The translations under genes were made by a program, and so were the position numbers. 15,143 bases of DNA from NCBI GenBank assembly GCA_945872375.1, contig CAMBYR010000021.1, positions 1 to 15,143 of the forward strand, read 5' to 3'. A model generated the notes under the pieces. The model did no database searches, was not told the origin of the DNA, and was given only the letters and a program-made list of their open reading frames with translations. The stretch is from an uncultured Blautia sp. (GTDB lineage Bacteria > Bacillota > Clostridia > Lachnospirales > Lachnospiraceae). Each line of letters begins with the position of its first letter. Position 1 is the first letter of the stretch. Shown here piece by piece: positions 1 to 6,710 of this stretch.

Positions 1-715
1 GTATGCGGAGAATAAATACTGGCTGAAAGGCTCCGGTCTTCTGGATCAGATGTCATGCGCCGTAGGCGGAATCATCACCATTGATTTTGCTGATGCGGAG
101 GAACCGGCACTGAGAAAGATCAACTGTAATTTTGACGATCTGGGACTGGATCTGGTGATCGTAAATACCGGTAAGGGTCATGCGGATTTAAGTGAGGAGT
201 ACTCGGCAATTCCCAATGAGATGAAGAGCGTGGCAGCTTATTTCGGCAAAAACGTTCTTGTAGAAACAGACGAACAGGAAGTGATCGCCCACGCAAAGGA
301 TATCCGCAGAAAATGCGGCGATCGTGCACTGCTTCGCGCATTCCATTTCTTTGAGGAAAGCAAACGTGTGGATAAACAGGTGGCAGCGCTTGAGAAAGGG
401 GATAAAGCAGAATTTCTGAAAGAAATTACGGCTTCCGGAAACTCTTCCTGGAAATGGCTGCAGAACTGTTATCTGAATGAGACACCGGAAGAGCAGTCCA
501 TTACCTGTGCTCTGGCACTGACGGAGCTTTATCTGGACAGAATCGGAGACGGTGCCTGCCGTGTTCACGGAGGAGGCTTTGCAGGTGTGATCGCAGCATT
601 CCTTCCTAAAGAGCATACAGCAGATTACTGCGCATACATCAACCGCGCCCTTGGAGAAGACTCTGCATTTGTGATGCATATCCGCAATCAGGGTGCCATT
701 CATGTAGAATTATAA
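1..715 (+). CDS. galK: galactokinase, C-terminal part (5' end outside window)
   Basis: Galactokinase phosphorylates alpha-D-galactose to galactose-1-phosphate with ATP, the first committed step of the Leloir pathway, in the cytoplasm. The reading frame is open from base 2 (the first codons read YAENKYWLKGSG), so the gene starts upstream of the window and the ATG at base 50 is internal. The opening residues match the GHMP-kinase segment that in galactokinases reads like ENKY...GLMDQM. Near the end, RVHGGGFAGVIAAFL matches the glycine-rich third GHMP motif. About 237 residues are visible, roughly the C-terminal 55-60% of a typical 390-430-residue GalK. galE follows about 90 bases downstream from its own promoter, which fits a gal cluster. 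galT is not in the window. Function is confident; only the N-terminal half is unseen. Confidence 0.93.
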   Translation, partial: YAENKYWLKGSGLLDQMSCAVGGIITIDFADAEEPALRKINCNFDDLGLDLVIVNTGKGHADLSEEYSAIPNEMKSVAAYFGKNVLVETDEQEVIAHAKDIRRKCGDRALLRAFHFFEESKRVDKQVAALEKGDKAEFLKEITASGNSSWKWLQNCYLNETPEEQSITCALALTELYLDRIGDGACRVHGGGFAGVIAAFLPKEHTADYCAYINRALGEDSAFVMHIRNQGAIHVEL

Positions 716-731
716 GCTGCTGTTCACAGAG

Positions 732-760
732 TTGAATTTTATCAGAAAAACAGGTATAAT
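732..760 (+). promoter_or_regulatory. sigma-A promoter for galE
   Basis: TTGAAT at 732-737 and a perfect TATAAT at 755-760 are separated by exactly 17 bases. They lie in the galK-galE gap, 44 bases before the galE start. galE (and the coupled protease gene) can therefore be transcribed independently of galK. No operator-like repeat is obvious around it. Confidence 0.75.
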
Positions 761-803
761 CGGTACAGTTATAATAAAGAAATCATCAAAGGAGGATTTT
801 ATT

Positions 804-1820
804 ATGGCAATTTTAGTTACAGGCGGAGCAGGATATATTGGAAGTCATACAGTTGTTGAACTTCAGAATGCGGGATATGAGGTTGTTGTTCTCGATAACT
901 TAAGCAATTCCAGCGAAAAATCACTGGAGCGTGTGGAAAAGATCACAGGTAAACCGGTAAAATTTTATAAAGCGGATATTCTGGACAGAGAAGCGCTGAA
1001 TGAAATTTTTGAAAAAGAGTCCATTGATTCCTGTATCCACTTCGCAGGTCTGAAGGCAGTGGGCGAGTCTGTTGCAAAACCCTGGGAATACTATGAAAAT
1101 AATATTGCAGGTACGTTAACTCTGGTTGACGTAATGAGAAAGCATGGAGTGAAAAATATCATCTTTTCTTCTTCAGCAACGGTATACGGAGATCCGGCGA
1201 TCATCCCGATCACGGAGGAATGCCCGAAAGGACAGTGCACCAATCCTTATGGATGGACAAAATCCATGCTGGAGCAGATCCTTACGGATATTCAGAAGGC
1301 AGATAATGAATGGAATGTGGTTCTTCTTCGTTACTTTAACCCGATCGGCGCGCACAAGAGCGGAACCATCGGTGAAAATCCGAACGGCATTCCAAACAAC
1401 CTGATGCCGTATATCACACAGGTAGCAGTCGGAAAACTGAAAGAACTGGGTGTATTCGGAAATGATTATGACACTCCGGACGGAACCGGTGTGAGAGATT
1501 ATATTCATGTTGTCGATCTGGCAAAGGGCCATGTAAAGGCTTTGAAAAAAATTGAAGACAATTCCGGACTGAACATTTATAATCTGGGAACAGGAAAAGG
1601 CTACAGTGTGCTGGATATCGTAAAGAACTTTGAAGCAGCAACGGGTGTGAAGATCCCGTATGTGATCAAAGACCGCAGACCCGGAGATATTGCCACCTGC
1701 TACTCTGATGCATCAAAAGCAAAGAGAGAACTTGGATGGGAAGCGGAATTCGGAATCAAAGAAATGTGTGCAGATTCCTGGAACTGGCAGTCTCATAATC
1801 CCAATGGTTACGAAGACTGA
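804..1820 (+). CDS. galE: UDP-glucose 4-epimerase GalE
   Basis: GalE interconverts UDP-galactose and UDP-glucose with bound NAD+, completing the Leloir pathway and supplying UDP-Gal for cell-surface glycans. It is a cytoplasmic extended short-chain dehydrogenase. The NAD-binding loop GGAGYIG is at residues 7-13, SSSATVYG near 122-129 carries the catalytic Ser/Thr, and the YxxxK pair is Y149 and K153 (YGWTK). The C-terminal substrate-domain motif DYIHVVDLA is present. Length is 338 residues, normal for bacterial GalE. The start at 804 is chosen because AAAGGAGG lies just ahead of it; the frame is open back to a TTG at 732, but that coincides with the -35 box and would add 24 atypical residues. 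The stop codon overlaps the start of the next gene by one base. Confidence 0.97.
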   Translation: MAILVTGGAGYIGSHTVVELQNAGYEVVVLDNLSNSSEKSLERVEKITGKPVKFYKADILDREALNEIFEKESIDSCIHFAGLKAVGESVAKPWEYYENNIAGTLTLVDVMRKHGVKNIIFSSSATVYGDPAIIPITEECPKGQCTNPYGWTKSMLEQILTDIQKADNEWNVVLLRYFNPIGAHKSGTIGENPNGIPNNLMPYITQVAVGKLKELGVFGNDYDTPDGTGVRDYIHVVDLAKGHVKALKKIEDNSGLNIYNLGTGKGYSVLDIVKNFEAATGVKIPYVIKDRRPGDIATCYSDASKAKRELGWEAEFGIKEMCADSWNWQSHNPNGYED

Positions 1821-2566
1821 TGCCTGTTTTTGGTAAAGCCCTGCTGATGCTGCTGTCTCTGTCGCTGACTCAGACGGCAGCTGCAGCAAATGTCCGGGAG
1901 AATCCGGATTTCTATCAGGCATTTCAGGTGGCAGCGATGAGGGAAGAAGGATATCCGGAAGAACTTCTCGATTTTATGGTGAAATATCCTCAGACAGCAC
2001 AATATGTGCTGGAGTACCCTAAATACCGGGACGTACATGAACCGGTTGATATTTCGGGAGATGTGAAAGAGGGAGAGATTCCTCTTTTTCTTCAGTGGGA
2101 TAAACGCTGGGGATATGAGCAGTACGGAACGAATCTGATGGGAATCAACGGATGCGGACCAACCTGTCTTTCCATGGTTTACTGCGGATTGACAGGCAAG
2201 ACGGACTGGGATCCCTGGCGTGTGGCACAGATGGCAGAGGAAAAGGGCTTTTATGTCAATGGAATTGGAACGGCATGGTCGCTTATGAGTACAGGTGCCG
2301 GCGTTCTTGGCCTGAAGGCCAGCGGGCTTCCCAAAAATGCAGAGGCCCTGAAGAATGCTCTGGAGTCCGGGCAGCCGGTGATCTGTTCCATGAGTCCCGG
2401 AGATTTTACATATAAAGGTCATTTTATTGTGCTTACAGGGCTGAATGCCCGGGGAAAGGTACTGGTAAATGATCCGAACAGCCCGGAAAACAGCCGGAAA
2501 AAATGGGATCTGGATGTGCTTCTGAAGCAGATGAAAGGGGCATGGTCCTATCAGCTCGTGCAATAG
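1820..2566 (+). CDS. exported C39-like cysteine protease domain protein
   Basis: Predicted secreted or membrane-tethered protein of 248 residues with a C39-like (papain-fold) peptidase domain. A hydrophobic N-terminus (MPVFGKALLMLLSLSL then TQTAAAA) looks like a signal peptide, with cleavage probably near residue 24. The domain shows C112 in the motif GCGPTCLSM, H201 in KGHFIVLTG and D218 in VNDPNSP, a plausible Cys-His-Asp triad. There is no ABC transporter fused or adjacent, so this is not a bacteriocin-exporter C39 domain; it belongs with stand-alone C39-like proteins of Clostridia whose substrates are mostly unknown. The ATG shares its A with the galE TGA and has no good Shine-Dalgarno of its own, suggesting translational coupling to galE. 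Proteolytic activity is inferred from the motifs; the substrate is unknown. Confidence 0.82.
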   Translation: MPVFGKALLMLLSLSLTQTAAAANVRENPDFYQAFQVAAMREEGYPEELLDFMVKYPQTAQYVLEYPKYRDVHEPVDISGDVKEGEIPLFLQWDKRWGYEQYGTNLMGINGCGPTCLSMVYCGLTGKTDWDPWRVAQMAEEKGFYVNGIGTAWSLMSTGAGVLGLKASGLPKNAEALKNALESGQPVICSMSPGDFTYKGHFIVLTGLNARGKVLVNDPNSPENSRKKWDLDVLLKQMKGAWSYQLVQ

Positions 2567-2582
2567 AAAAAGTGTTTTTTGG

Positions 2583-2619
2583 AAAGCAGCTCCCGGCGGG
2601 CTGTTTTCTTTTTTCTTTC
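2583..2619 (+). terminator. intrinsic terminator after the galE-protease unit
   Basis: CAGC (2587-2590) pairs with GCTG (2600-2603), with further G-C pairs inside and A-T pairs outside. A T-rich tract runs from 2604 to 2619. The stem has a bulge or wobble pair, but position and U-tract fit a terminator for galE and the protease gene. Confidence 0.7.
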
Positions 2620-2620
2620 A

Positions 2621-2649
2621 TTGACGAACGTCAGGGAAGTGTGTATGAT
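2621..2649 (+). promoter_or_regulatory. sigma-A promoter of the LRR-VWA-AAA operon, with a palindrome on the -35
   Basis: TTGACG at 2621-2626 and TATGAT at 2644-2649 are spaced by 17 bases, placing the transcript start near 2656. The -35 box is embedded in a perfect 12-base palindrome, TGACG-AA-CGTCA (2622-2633), a possible operator for a dimeric regulator. The promoter starts two bases after the upstream T-tract, so this operon is separate from galE. Confidence 0.72.
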
Positions 2650-2679
2650 ATTTCTGGTAAATAACAGCGGGGTGATAAA

Positions 2680-3639
2680 ATGGATTATCTATATGAGCCC
2701 GGAAAAAAGGGAATACGGATCACAAGAGTGTTTGGCCATGATTCCAGGGTAACGATTCCGGAGAAAATACAGGGACAGGCAGTGACCGAGCTGGGAGCCT
2801 ATTTATTCTCTGATAAAATGGATGCATCAGATGCCCGCAGGCTCCTGGCAGAGGGCTGTCTCTTTCGGGAGAAGGCAATTTCCCCGGATGCACCAGCCAT
2901 TGCCGGAGATCGTGTGGAGGAAGTGATCCTTCCGGAAACGCTGGAAAAGGTGGGCAGGTATGCCTTTTATAATTGTGGAAAACTGAGAAAAATATCATTT
3001 GGAAGCCTCCTTGAAGATTTGGGCGCAGGAGCACTGACCGGATGTCACAAAGTGGAGGAGCTGGCTGTTCATACACGGGAAAACGGACAGTCCTGTCTTC
3101 GGGATTTTCTGACAGAGCTTCCGGAAGAACTGATGGTAACACTTGTACGGGAAGACGCCTGCGGACGTTTCTGTTTCCCGGAATTTTTTGAAGAGGGTGT
3201 GGAAAATACACCTGCCAGAATCCTGGAAAATCATGTTCACGGAAGCGGGATCCGATACAGAAACTGCTTTCAGCACAGGGTTCTGAATATCAGAGAGTAT
3301 GACGAATTGTTTGCATATGCGGTGGCCTGGGAAAATGAAAATGCAGTGATCTCACTTGCCTTAAACAGGATGCTGTATCCCATGGAACTCGGGGAAAAAG
3401 CAAAAAAGCGCTATCTGGAATATCTGGGTGAGCATATGGAAAAGGCCGTGCTGATTCTGGAAAAACAGCAGGAATATGGAGCACTGGGACGTATCCTGGA
3501 ACAGCTTAGGCCGGGACAGGAAACGATAAGAAAGCTGCTGGAGACGGCAGAGAACCGCAGTGATATGGAAGCGGTCAGCGTACTGATGAATTATCAGCAC
3601 AGATATGTGAAAAAGGGCAGAAAGGTGTTTGAGCTTTGA
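2680..3639 (+). CDS. BspA-type leucine-rich repeat protein (LRR_5), cytoplasmic
   Basis: 319-residue protein with short leucine-rich repeat segments of the BspA/LRR_5 type. Residues about 22-45 (VTIPEKIQGQAVTELGAYLF) form a first repeat, and residues about 79-127 (ILPETLEKVGRYAFYNC, then a second unit ending GALTGCHKVEEL) the clearest ones. Unlike most BspA-like proteins it has no signal peptide, membrane segment or cell-wall anchor, so it should be cytoplasmic. The C-terminal half (about 210-319) is charged and helix-rich without a recognised motif; runs such as EKAVLILEKQQEYGALGRILEQL suggest alpha-helical hairpins. A modest GGGGTG lies ahead of the ATG. The stop overlaps the next gene's TTG start by four bases, so it is probably co-translated with the metallopeptidase/VWA protein. 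LRRs usually mediate protein contacts, so a substrate-recognition or scaffold role is an inference. Confidence 0.78.
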   Translation: MDYLYEPGKKGIRITRVFGHDSRVTIPEKIQGQAVTELGAYLFSDKMDASDARRLLAEGCLFREKAISPDAPAIAGDRVEEVILPETLEKVGRYAFYNCGKLRKISFGSLLEDLGAGALTGCHKVEELAVHTRENGQSCLRDFLTELPEELMVTLVREDACGRFCFPEFFEEGVENTPARILENHVHGSGIRYRNCFQHRVLNIREYDELFAYAVAWENENAVISLALNRMLYPMELGEKAKKRYLEYLGEHMEKAVLILEKQQEYGALGRILEQLRPGQETIRKLLETAENRSDMEAVSVLMNYQHRYVKKGRKVFEL

Positions 3640-4985
3640 GAGAGGACAGAAGAAATCCGGTTCACGAGCTGCAGAAGCAGCAGGAAAAAAGAGAAGAAAT
3701 CTGCAGGGATATTATGAAAAACTCCAGAAATGAACTGTATGCATCCATGCGCTTTCTGGATGTGGCGCTTTCCTCTTTACGGCTGGAGGAACGCTCGTCC
3801 GCGGGAACCTTCGGCACCGATGGAGAGACATTGTATTATAATGAAGACTGGCTGATCTCCGCGTTTCAAAACCATCGTGTGATCATCAACAGGCTGTATC
3901 TTCATGAGCTTCTGCACTGCCTGTTCTGTCATGTCTGGAATGGGAAAAAACGAAACAGGCGATTGTGGAATCTGGCATCCGACATTGTGGTGGAATCAGT
4001 GATCGATGACCTGTATCAGAAGGCAGTGTATCTTCGCCCAAAAAGCCGCAGGGTCGAATGCTATCACCTGCTAAAAGAATATAAAAAGGTCTTTGCAGCG
4101 GAGGCTGTTTATCATATACTGGAAAACACATCACTTCCTGCCGGAATGATCGGGGCGATGGAACAGGAATTCCGCCTGGATGATCACAGCTTCTGGGAGG
4201 ATGGGCAGACCAGAAACGGCATGCCAAACAGGCAGAGGCAGTGGGAAGAGCTTCGCCGGAAAATGCAGACAGAAATGGAGCTTGTTTCAAAGGAGGCAGC
4301 CTCGGAAGCAGGAAGTCTTCTGGAGCAGCTTCAGGTGGAAAACAGAGAGAGATATGATTACAAAGCATTCTTAAGAAAATTTTCCGTTCTGAAGGAGGAA
4401 ATGCAGACAGATGCCGACTCCTTTGACTATATCTTTTATCATTACGGAATGGAAACCTATGGGAATATGCCTCTGATTGAGCCGCTGGAAACAAAGGAAG
4501 TGAAAAAAATCCAGGATTTTGTCATTGTCATCGATACTTCCATGTCCTGTAAGGGAGATCTTGTGCGTCATTTTCTGGAGGAAACCTACAGTGTGCTGTC
4601 CGAATCGGAAAGCTTTTTTCGCAGGATCCATGTGCACCTGATCCAGTGTGATGACAGGATCCAGGAGGATCAGGTGATTCATGACAATCAGGAAATGGAA
4701 GCATATCTCAGGGATTTTACCATCAAAGGACAGGGCGGAACAGATTTCCGGCCGCCGTTTTTGTATGTGGAAAAGCTCCGGCAGATGGGAGCCTTTACCA
4801 ACTTGCGGGGGCTTTTGTATTTTACGGATGGATACGGTATTTTTCCGGTAAAGATGCCGCCTTACGATACGGCATTTGTGTTTATGAAGGATGATTACCG
4901 GGATGTGGATGTTCCGCCATGGGCGATGAAGCTGATTCTGGATCCGGAGGAATTTCAGGGCAAAGCAAGGCCCGTGGAAGGATAA
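3636..4985 (+). CDS. metallopeptidase-like / VWA domain protein (DUF2201, COG3864-like)
   Basis: 449-residue cytoplasmic protein with two modules. The N-terminal one carries a zinc-peptidase motif HELLH at residues 90-94 (LYLHELLHCLFCHVWN), as in the putative metallopeptidase domain that accompanies VWA-like domains in COG3864 proteins. The C-terminal one is VWA-like with an apparently complete MIDAS: DTSMS (D300, S302, S304), GGTDF (T369, D370) and FTDG (D398). Such proteins are normally encoded beside a MoxR-type AAA ATPase, as here, and the pair is thought to remodel or activate a target protein; the target is unknown. The chosen start is TTG at 3636, overlapping the LRR stop by four bases and preceded by AAAGGTG. 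The first in-frame ATG is at 3714 (MKNSRNELY), which would shorten the protein by 26 residues and cannot be excluded. Peptidase activity is inferred from the motif only. Confidence 0.82.
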   Translation: MREDRRNPVHELQKQQEKREEICRDIMKNSRNELYASMRFLDVALSSLRLEERSSAGTFGTDGETLYYNEDWLISAFQNHRVIINRLYLHELLHCLFCHVWNGKKRNRRLWNLASDIVVESVIDDLYQKAVYLRPKSRRVECYHLLKEYKKVFAAEAVYHILENTSLPAGMIGAMEQEFRLDDHSFWEDGQTRNGMPNRQRQWEELRRKMQTEMELVSKEAASEAGSLLEQLQVENRERYDYKAFLRKFSVLKEEMQTDADSFDYIFYHYGMETYGNMPLIEPLETKEVKKIQDFVIVIDTSMSCKGDLVRHFLEETYSVLSESESFFRRIHVHLIQCDDRIQEDQVIHDNQEMEAYLRDFTIKGQGGTDFRPPFLYVEKLRQMGAFTNLRGLLYFTDGYGIFPVKMPPYDTAFVFMKDDYRDVDVPPWAMKLILDPEEFQGKARPVEG

Positions 4986-4997
4986 AAAGGAGAAACT

Positions 4998-6500
4998 ATG
5001 AACATTAAACAGGCAAAACAGGAAATCAAAGATACGGTGGAAGCGTATCTTCTGAAAGACGAATTTGGAGAATACAGGATTCCCAGAGTCCGCCAGAGGC
5101 CGGTCCTGCTTCTGGGAGCACCGGGAATTGGAAAAACACAGATTATGGAACAGGCAGCCAGAGAATGCCATGTGGCACTGGTGGCCTATACGATCACCCA
5201 TCATACACGACAGAGTGCCATTGGCCTGCCGTATATTTCCCATGAAACGTTTGGAGGAAAGGAATGTGCGGTTACAGAATATACCATGAGCGAGATCGTG
5301 GCAAGTATTTATCATAAGATGGAGGAAACAGGGCTTTCCGAGGGAATCCTTTTTATTGACGAGATCAACTGTGTATCAGAGACACTGGCACCTGCCATGC
5401 TTCAGTTCCTGCAGTATAAGACCTTTGGCAATCATGAGATTCCTAAAGGATGGGTCATTGTTGCCGCCGGGAATCCGCCGGAATACAATAAATCTGTCCG
5501 GGAATTTGACGTGGTGACCATGGATCGTGTAAAGAAAATCACAGTGGAACCGGATTTTCAGGTATGGAAAGAATATGCTTATCAGGAAAATATCCATCCT
5601 TCTGTTTTGTCTTATTTAAGTCTCAGGACAGCATTTTTTTATGCGATGGAGACAACGGTAGACGGCCGCGTATTTGCCACGCCAAGAGGCTGGGAAGACC
5701 TTTCTGTGATGATCTCGATATATGAAAAAATGGAGAAGCCGGTAACGGCAGAGCTGGTGATCCAGTATCTTCAGCACCCGAAAATTGCCAGGGATTTTGC
5801 AGGATATTATGAGCTTTACCGGAAATATGAGGCAGATTATCAGATCGATGAGATCCTTCAGGGAAAGAGCTTTGAAGGAATGGTGAAAAAGATTGCCCAT
5901 GCTTCCTTTGACGAGAAAATGAGTGTGGTGAACCTTCTGTTTTCCGGTGTCAGCCAGGCTGTCAGAGAGGCTGTTTTGCAGGAGGAGATTCTTGAGAAAG
6001 TATATCATACATTAAAGCTTGTCAGGGAAGTGATCGAAGAAAGCGGGGATCCTCTGCTGACCGTTGAGCAGCATATGGAGCTACAGAAGGAAGAATGGCA
6101 GAGGAAGCGGGGAGCACAGATTCTGACCCATCGGGAGGATCGCTGCTGGAGAAAAACACTGGAACGTCTGGAAGCATACAAAAATGCTGCAGCTGCTGCG
6201 GAGGAAAAGGATGGAAGCACGGTGTTCGGCATTTTAAAGACTGCTTTTGAAAAAGACAGGGAAAGCTATGAGGAAGCCTTTTCTCATGGATCTTCCGTTC
6301 TGGAACATGCCTTTGATTTTATGGAGACCGTTTTTTTAAACAGTCAGGAGATGGTTGTATTTGTATCCAACCTGAATATGGATTTCTCCTGTATCCGTTT
6401 TCTTCAGGAATATGAATGCGAACGGTACTATCGGTATAACCGGGAAATGCTGTTTGAAGATGTGAGCAGTGAAATAAGGAAGAGAATTGAAGCATTGTGA
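4998..6500 (+). CDS. MoxR-like AAA+ ATPase
   Basis: 500-residue AAA+ ATPase, probably hexameric and cytoplasmic, that would use ATP hydrolysis to remodel a partner together with the adjacent VWA protein. Walker A is GAPGIGKT at residues 40-47, Walker B is ILFIDEIN with D121-E122, and sensor 1 is AAGNPPEYN with N159. TPRGWEDL after the core looks like a sensor-2/lid region. The C-terminal third (about 320-500) is long, charged and helical with no recognised enzymatic motif. This makes it longer than typical 300-350-residue MoxR proteins; the extension may bind the LRR or VWA partner. AAAAGGAG precedes the ATG, and the gap from the upstream gene is only 12 bases, so all three genes form one operon. 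MoxR-VWA pairs such as RavA-ViaA and NorQ-NorD are the nearest described analogues; actual function here is unknown. Confidence 0.85.
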   Translation: MNIKQAKQEIKDTVEAYLLKDEFGEYRIPRVRQRPVLLLGAPGIGKTQIMEQAARECHVALVAYTITHHTRQSAIGLPYISHETFGGKECAVTEYTMSEIVASIYHKMEETGLSEGILFIDEINCVSETLAPAMLQFLQYKTFGNHEIPKGWVIVAAGNPPEYNKSVREFDVVTMDRVKKITVEPDFQVWKEYAYQENIHPSVLSYLSLRTAFFYAMETTVDGRVFATPRGWEDLSVMISIYEKMEKPVTAELVIQYLQHPKIARDFAGYYELYRKYEADYQIDEILQGKSFEGMVKKIAHASFDEKMSVVNLLFSGVSQAVREAVLQEEILEKVYHTLKLVREVIEESGDPLLTVEQHMELQKEEWQRKRGAQILTHREDRCWRKTLERLEAYKNAAAAAEEKDGSTVFGILKTAFEKDRESYEEAFSHGSSVLEHAFDFMETVFLNSQEMVVFVSNLNMDFSCIRFLQEYECERYYRYNREMLFEDVSSEIRKRIEAL

Positions 6501-6503
6501 TGC

Positions 6504-6523
6504 GAAAAAAATCCGTTTTTTTC
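6504..6523 (+). terminator. possible AT-rich terminator after the AAA gene
   Basis: GAAAAAAA (6504-6511) and TTTTTTTC (6516-6523) form a perfect 8-base-pair stem around a TCCG loop. The stem is AT-rich, but the run of T in its 3' arm could serve as the release tract. It lies four bases after the AAA stop. Confidence 0.4.
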
Positions 6524-6526
6524 CTT

Positions 6527-6555
6527 TTGATTTTTCCTGGACAGAGGAGTAATAT
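6527..6555 (+). promoter_or_regulatory. candidate upstream promoter for ktrB
   Basis: TTGATT (6527-6532) and TAATAT (6550-6555) are spaced by 17 bases, each box matching four of six consensus positions. This is a modest candidate. An alternative extended -10 lies at 6612-6620. Confidence 0.35.
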
Positions 6556-6566
6556 CTTTATACAGT

Positions 6567-6607
6567 CTTAATACAAAAACAGGTTTATTTACACGGACTT
6601 AATACAA
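6567..6607 (+). repeat. paired direct repeat CTTAATACAA, possible operator upstream of ktrB
   Basis: The ten-base sequence CTTAATACAA occurs identically at 6567-6576 and 6598-6607, 31 bases apart start to start (about three helical turns). Both copies lie upstream of, or inside, the likely ktrB promoter region. Phased direct repeats are typical of OmpR/KdpE-family binding sites, and a KdpE-like regulator is encoded at 8936-9631; a link between them is an inference. Confidence 0.45.
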
Positions 6608-6611
6608 GGTA

Positions 6612-6620
6612 TGTGATAAT
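6612..6620 (+). promoter_or_regulatory. candidate extended -10 promoter for ktrB
   Basis: TGTGATAAT at 6612-6620 is an extended -10 element (TGn plus GATAAT) without a good -35 at standard spacing. That would fit an activator-dependent promoter with the second CTTAATACAA copy just upstream. The transcript would start near 6627, leaving a leader of about 84 bases. Confidence 0.4.
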
Positions 6621-6710
6621 TAAGGTGGTAAATGACGCTGTAAAATTACTTAAGAAAGATTTTGTGTGATGCCGCAGTATTTTAAACAGATTGATATAGG
6701 AGATCGGATT

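Noticed and set aside
732..803. N-terminal extension of GalE from a TTG at 732
   Set aside because: The segment contains the galE promoter. AAAGGAGG directly precedes the ATG at 804, and GalE proteins begin at that point.
1808..2563. Long antisense ORF (251 codons) opposite the C39-like protease
   Set aside because: It mirrors a gene with clear protease motifs and signal peptide, and its own translation (Cys/His/Ile-rich) shows no family motif.
4371..5315. Minus-strand ORF of 314 codons across the VWA-AAA junction
   Set aside because: It spans two genes with intact motifs in the plus frames. The predicted protein is His/Phe/Cys-rich low-quality sequence without motifs.
6501..6710. c-di-AMP (ydaO-type) riboswitch upstream of ktrB
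   Set aside because: Such riboswitches often precede ktr genes, but the gap is only about 210 bases, the likely leader is shorter still, and no matching conserved core was found.
6666..6710. GTG start at 6666 for ktrB
   Set aside because: ATG at 6711 has AGGAGA at seven-base spacing and gives a normal KtrB N-terminus; the extension reads like leader sequence.
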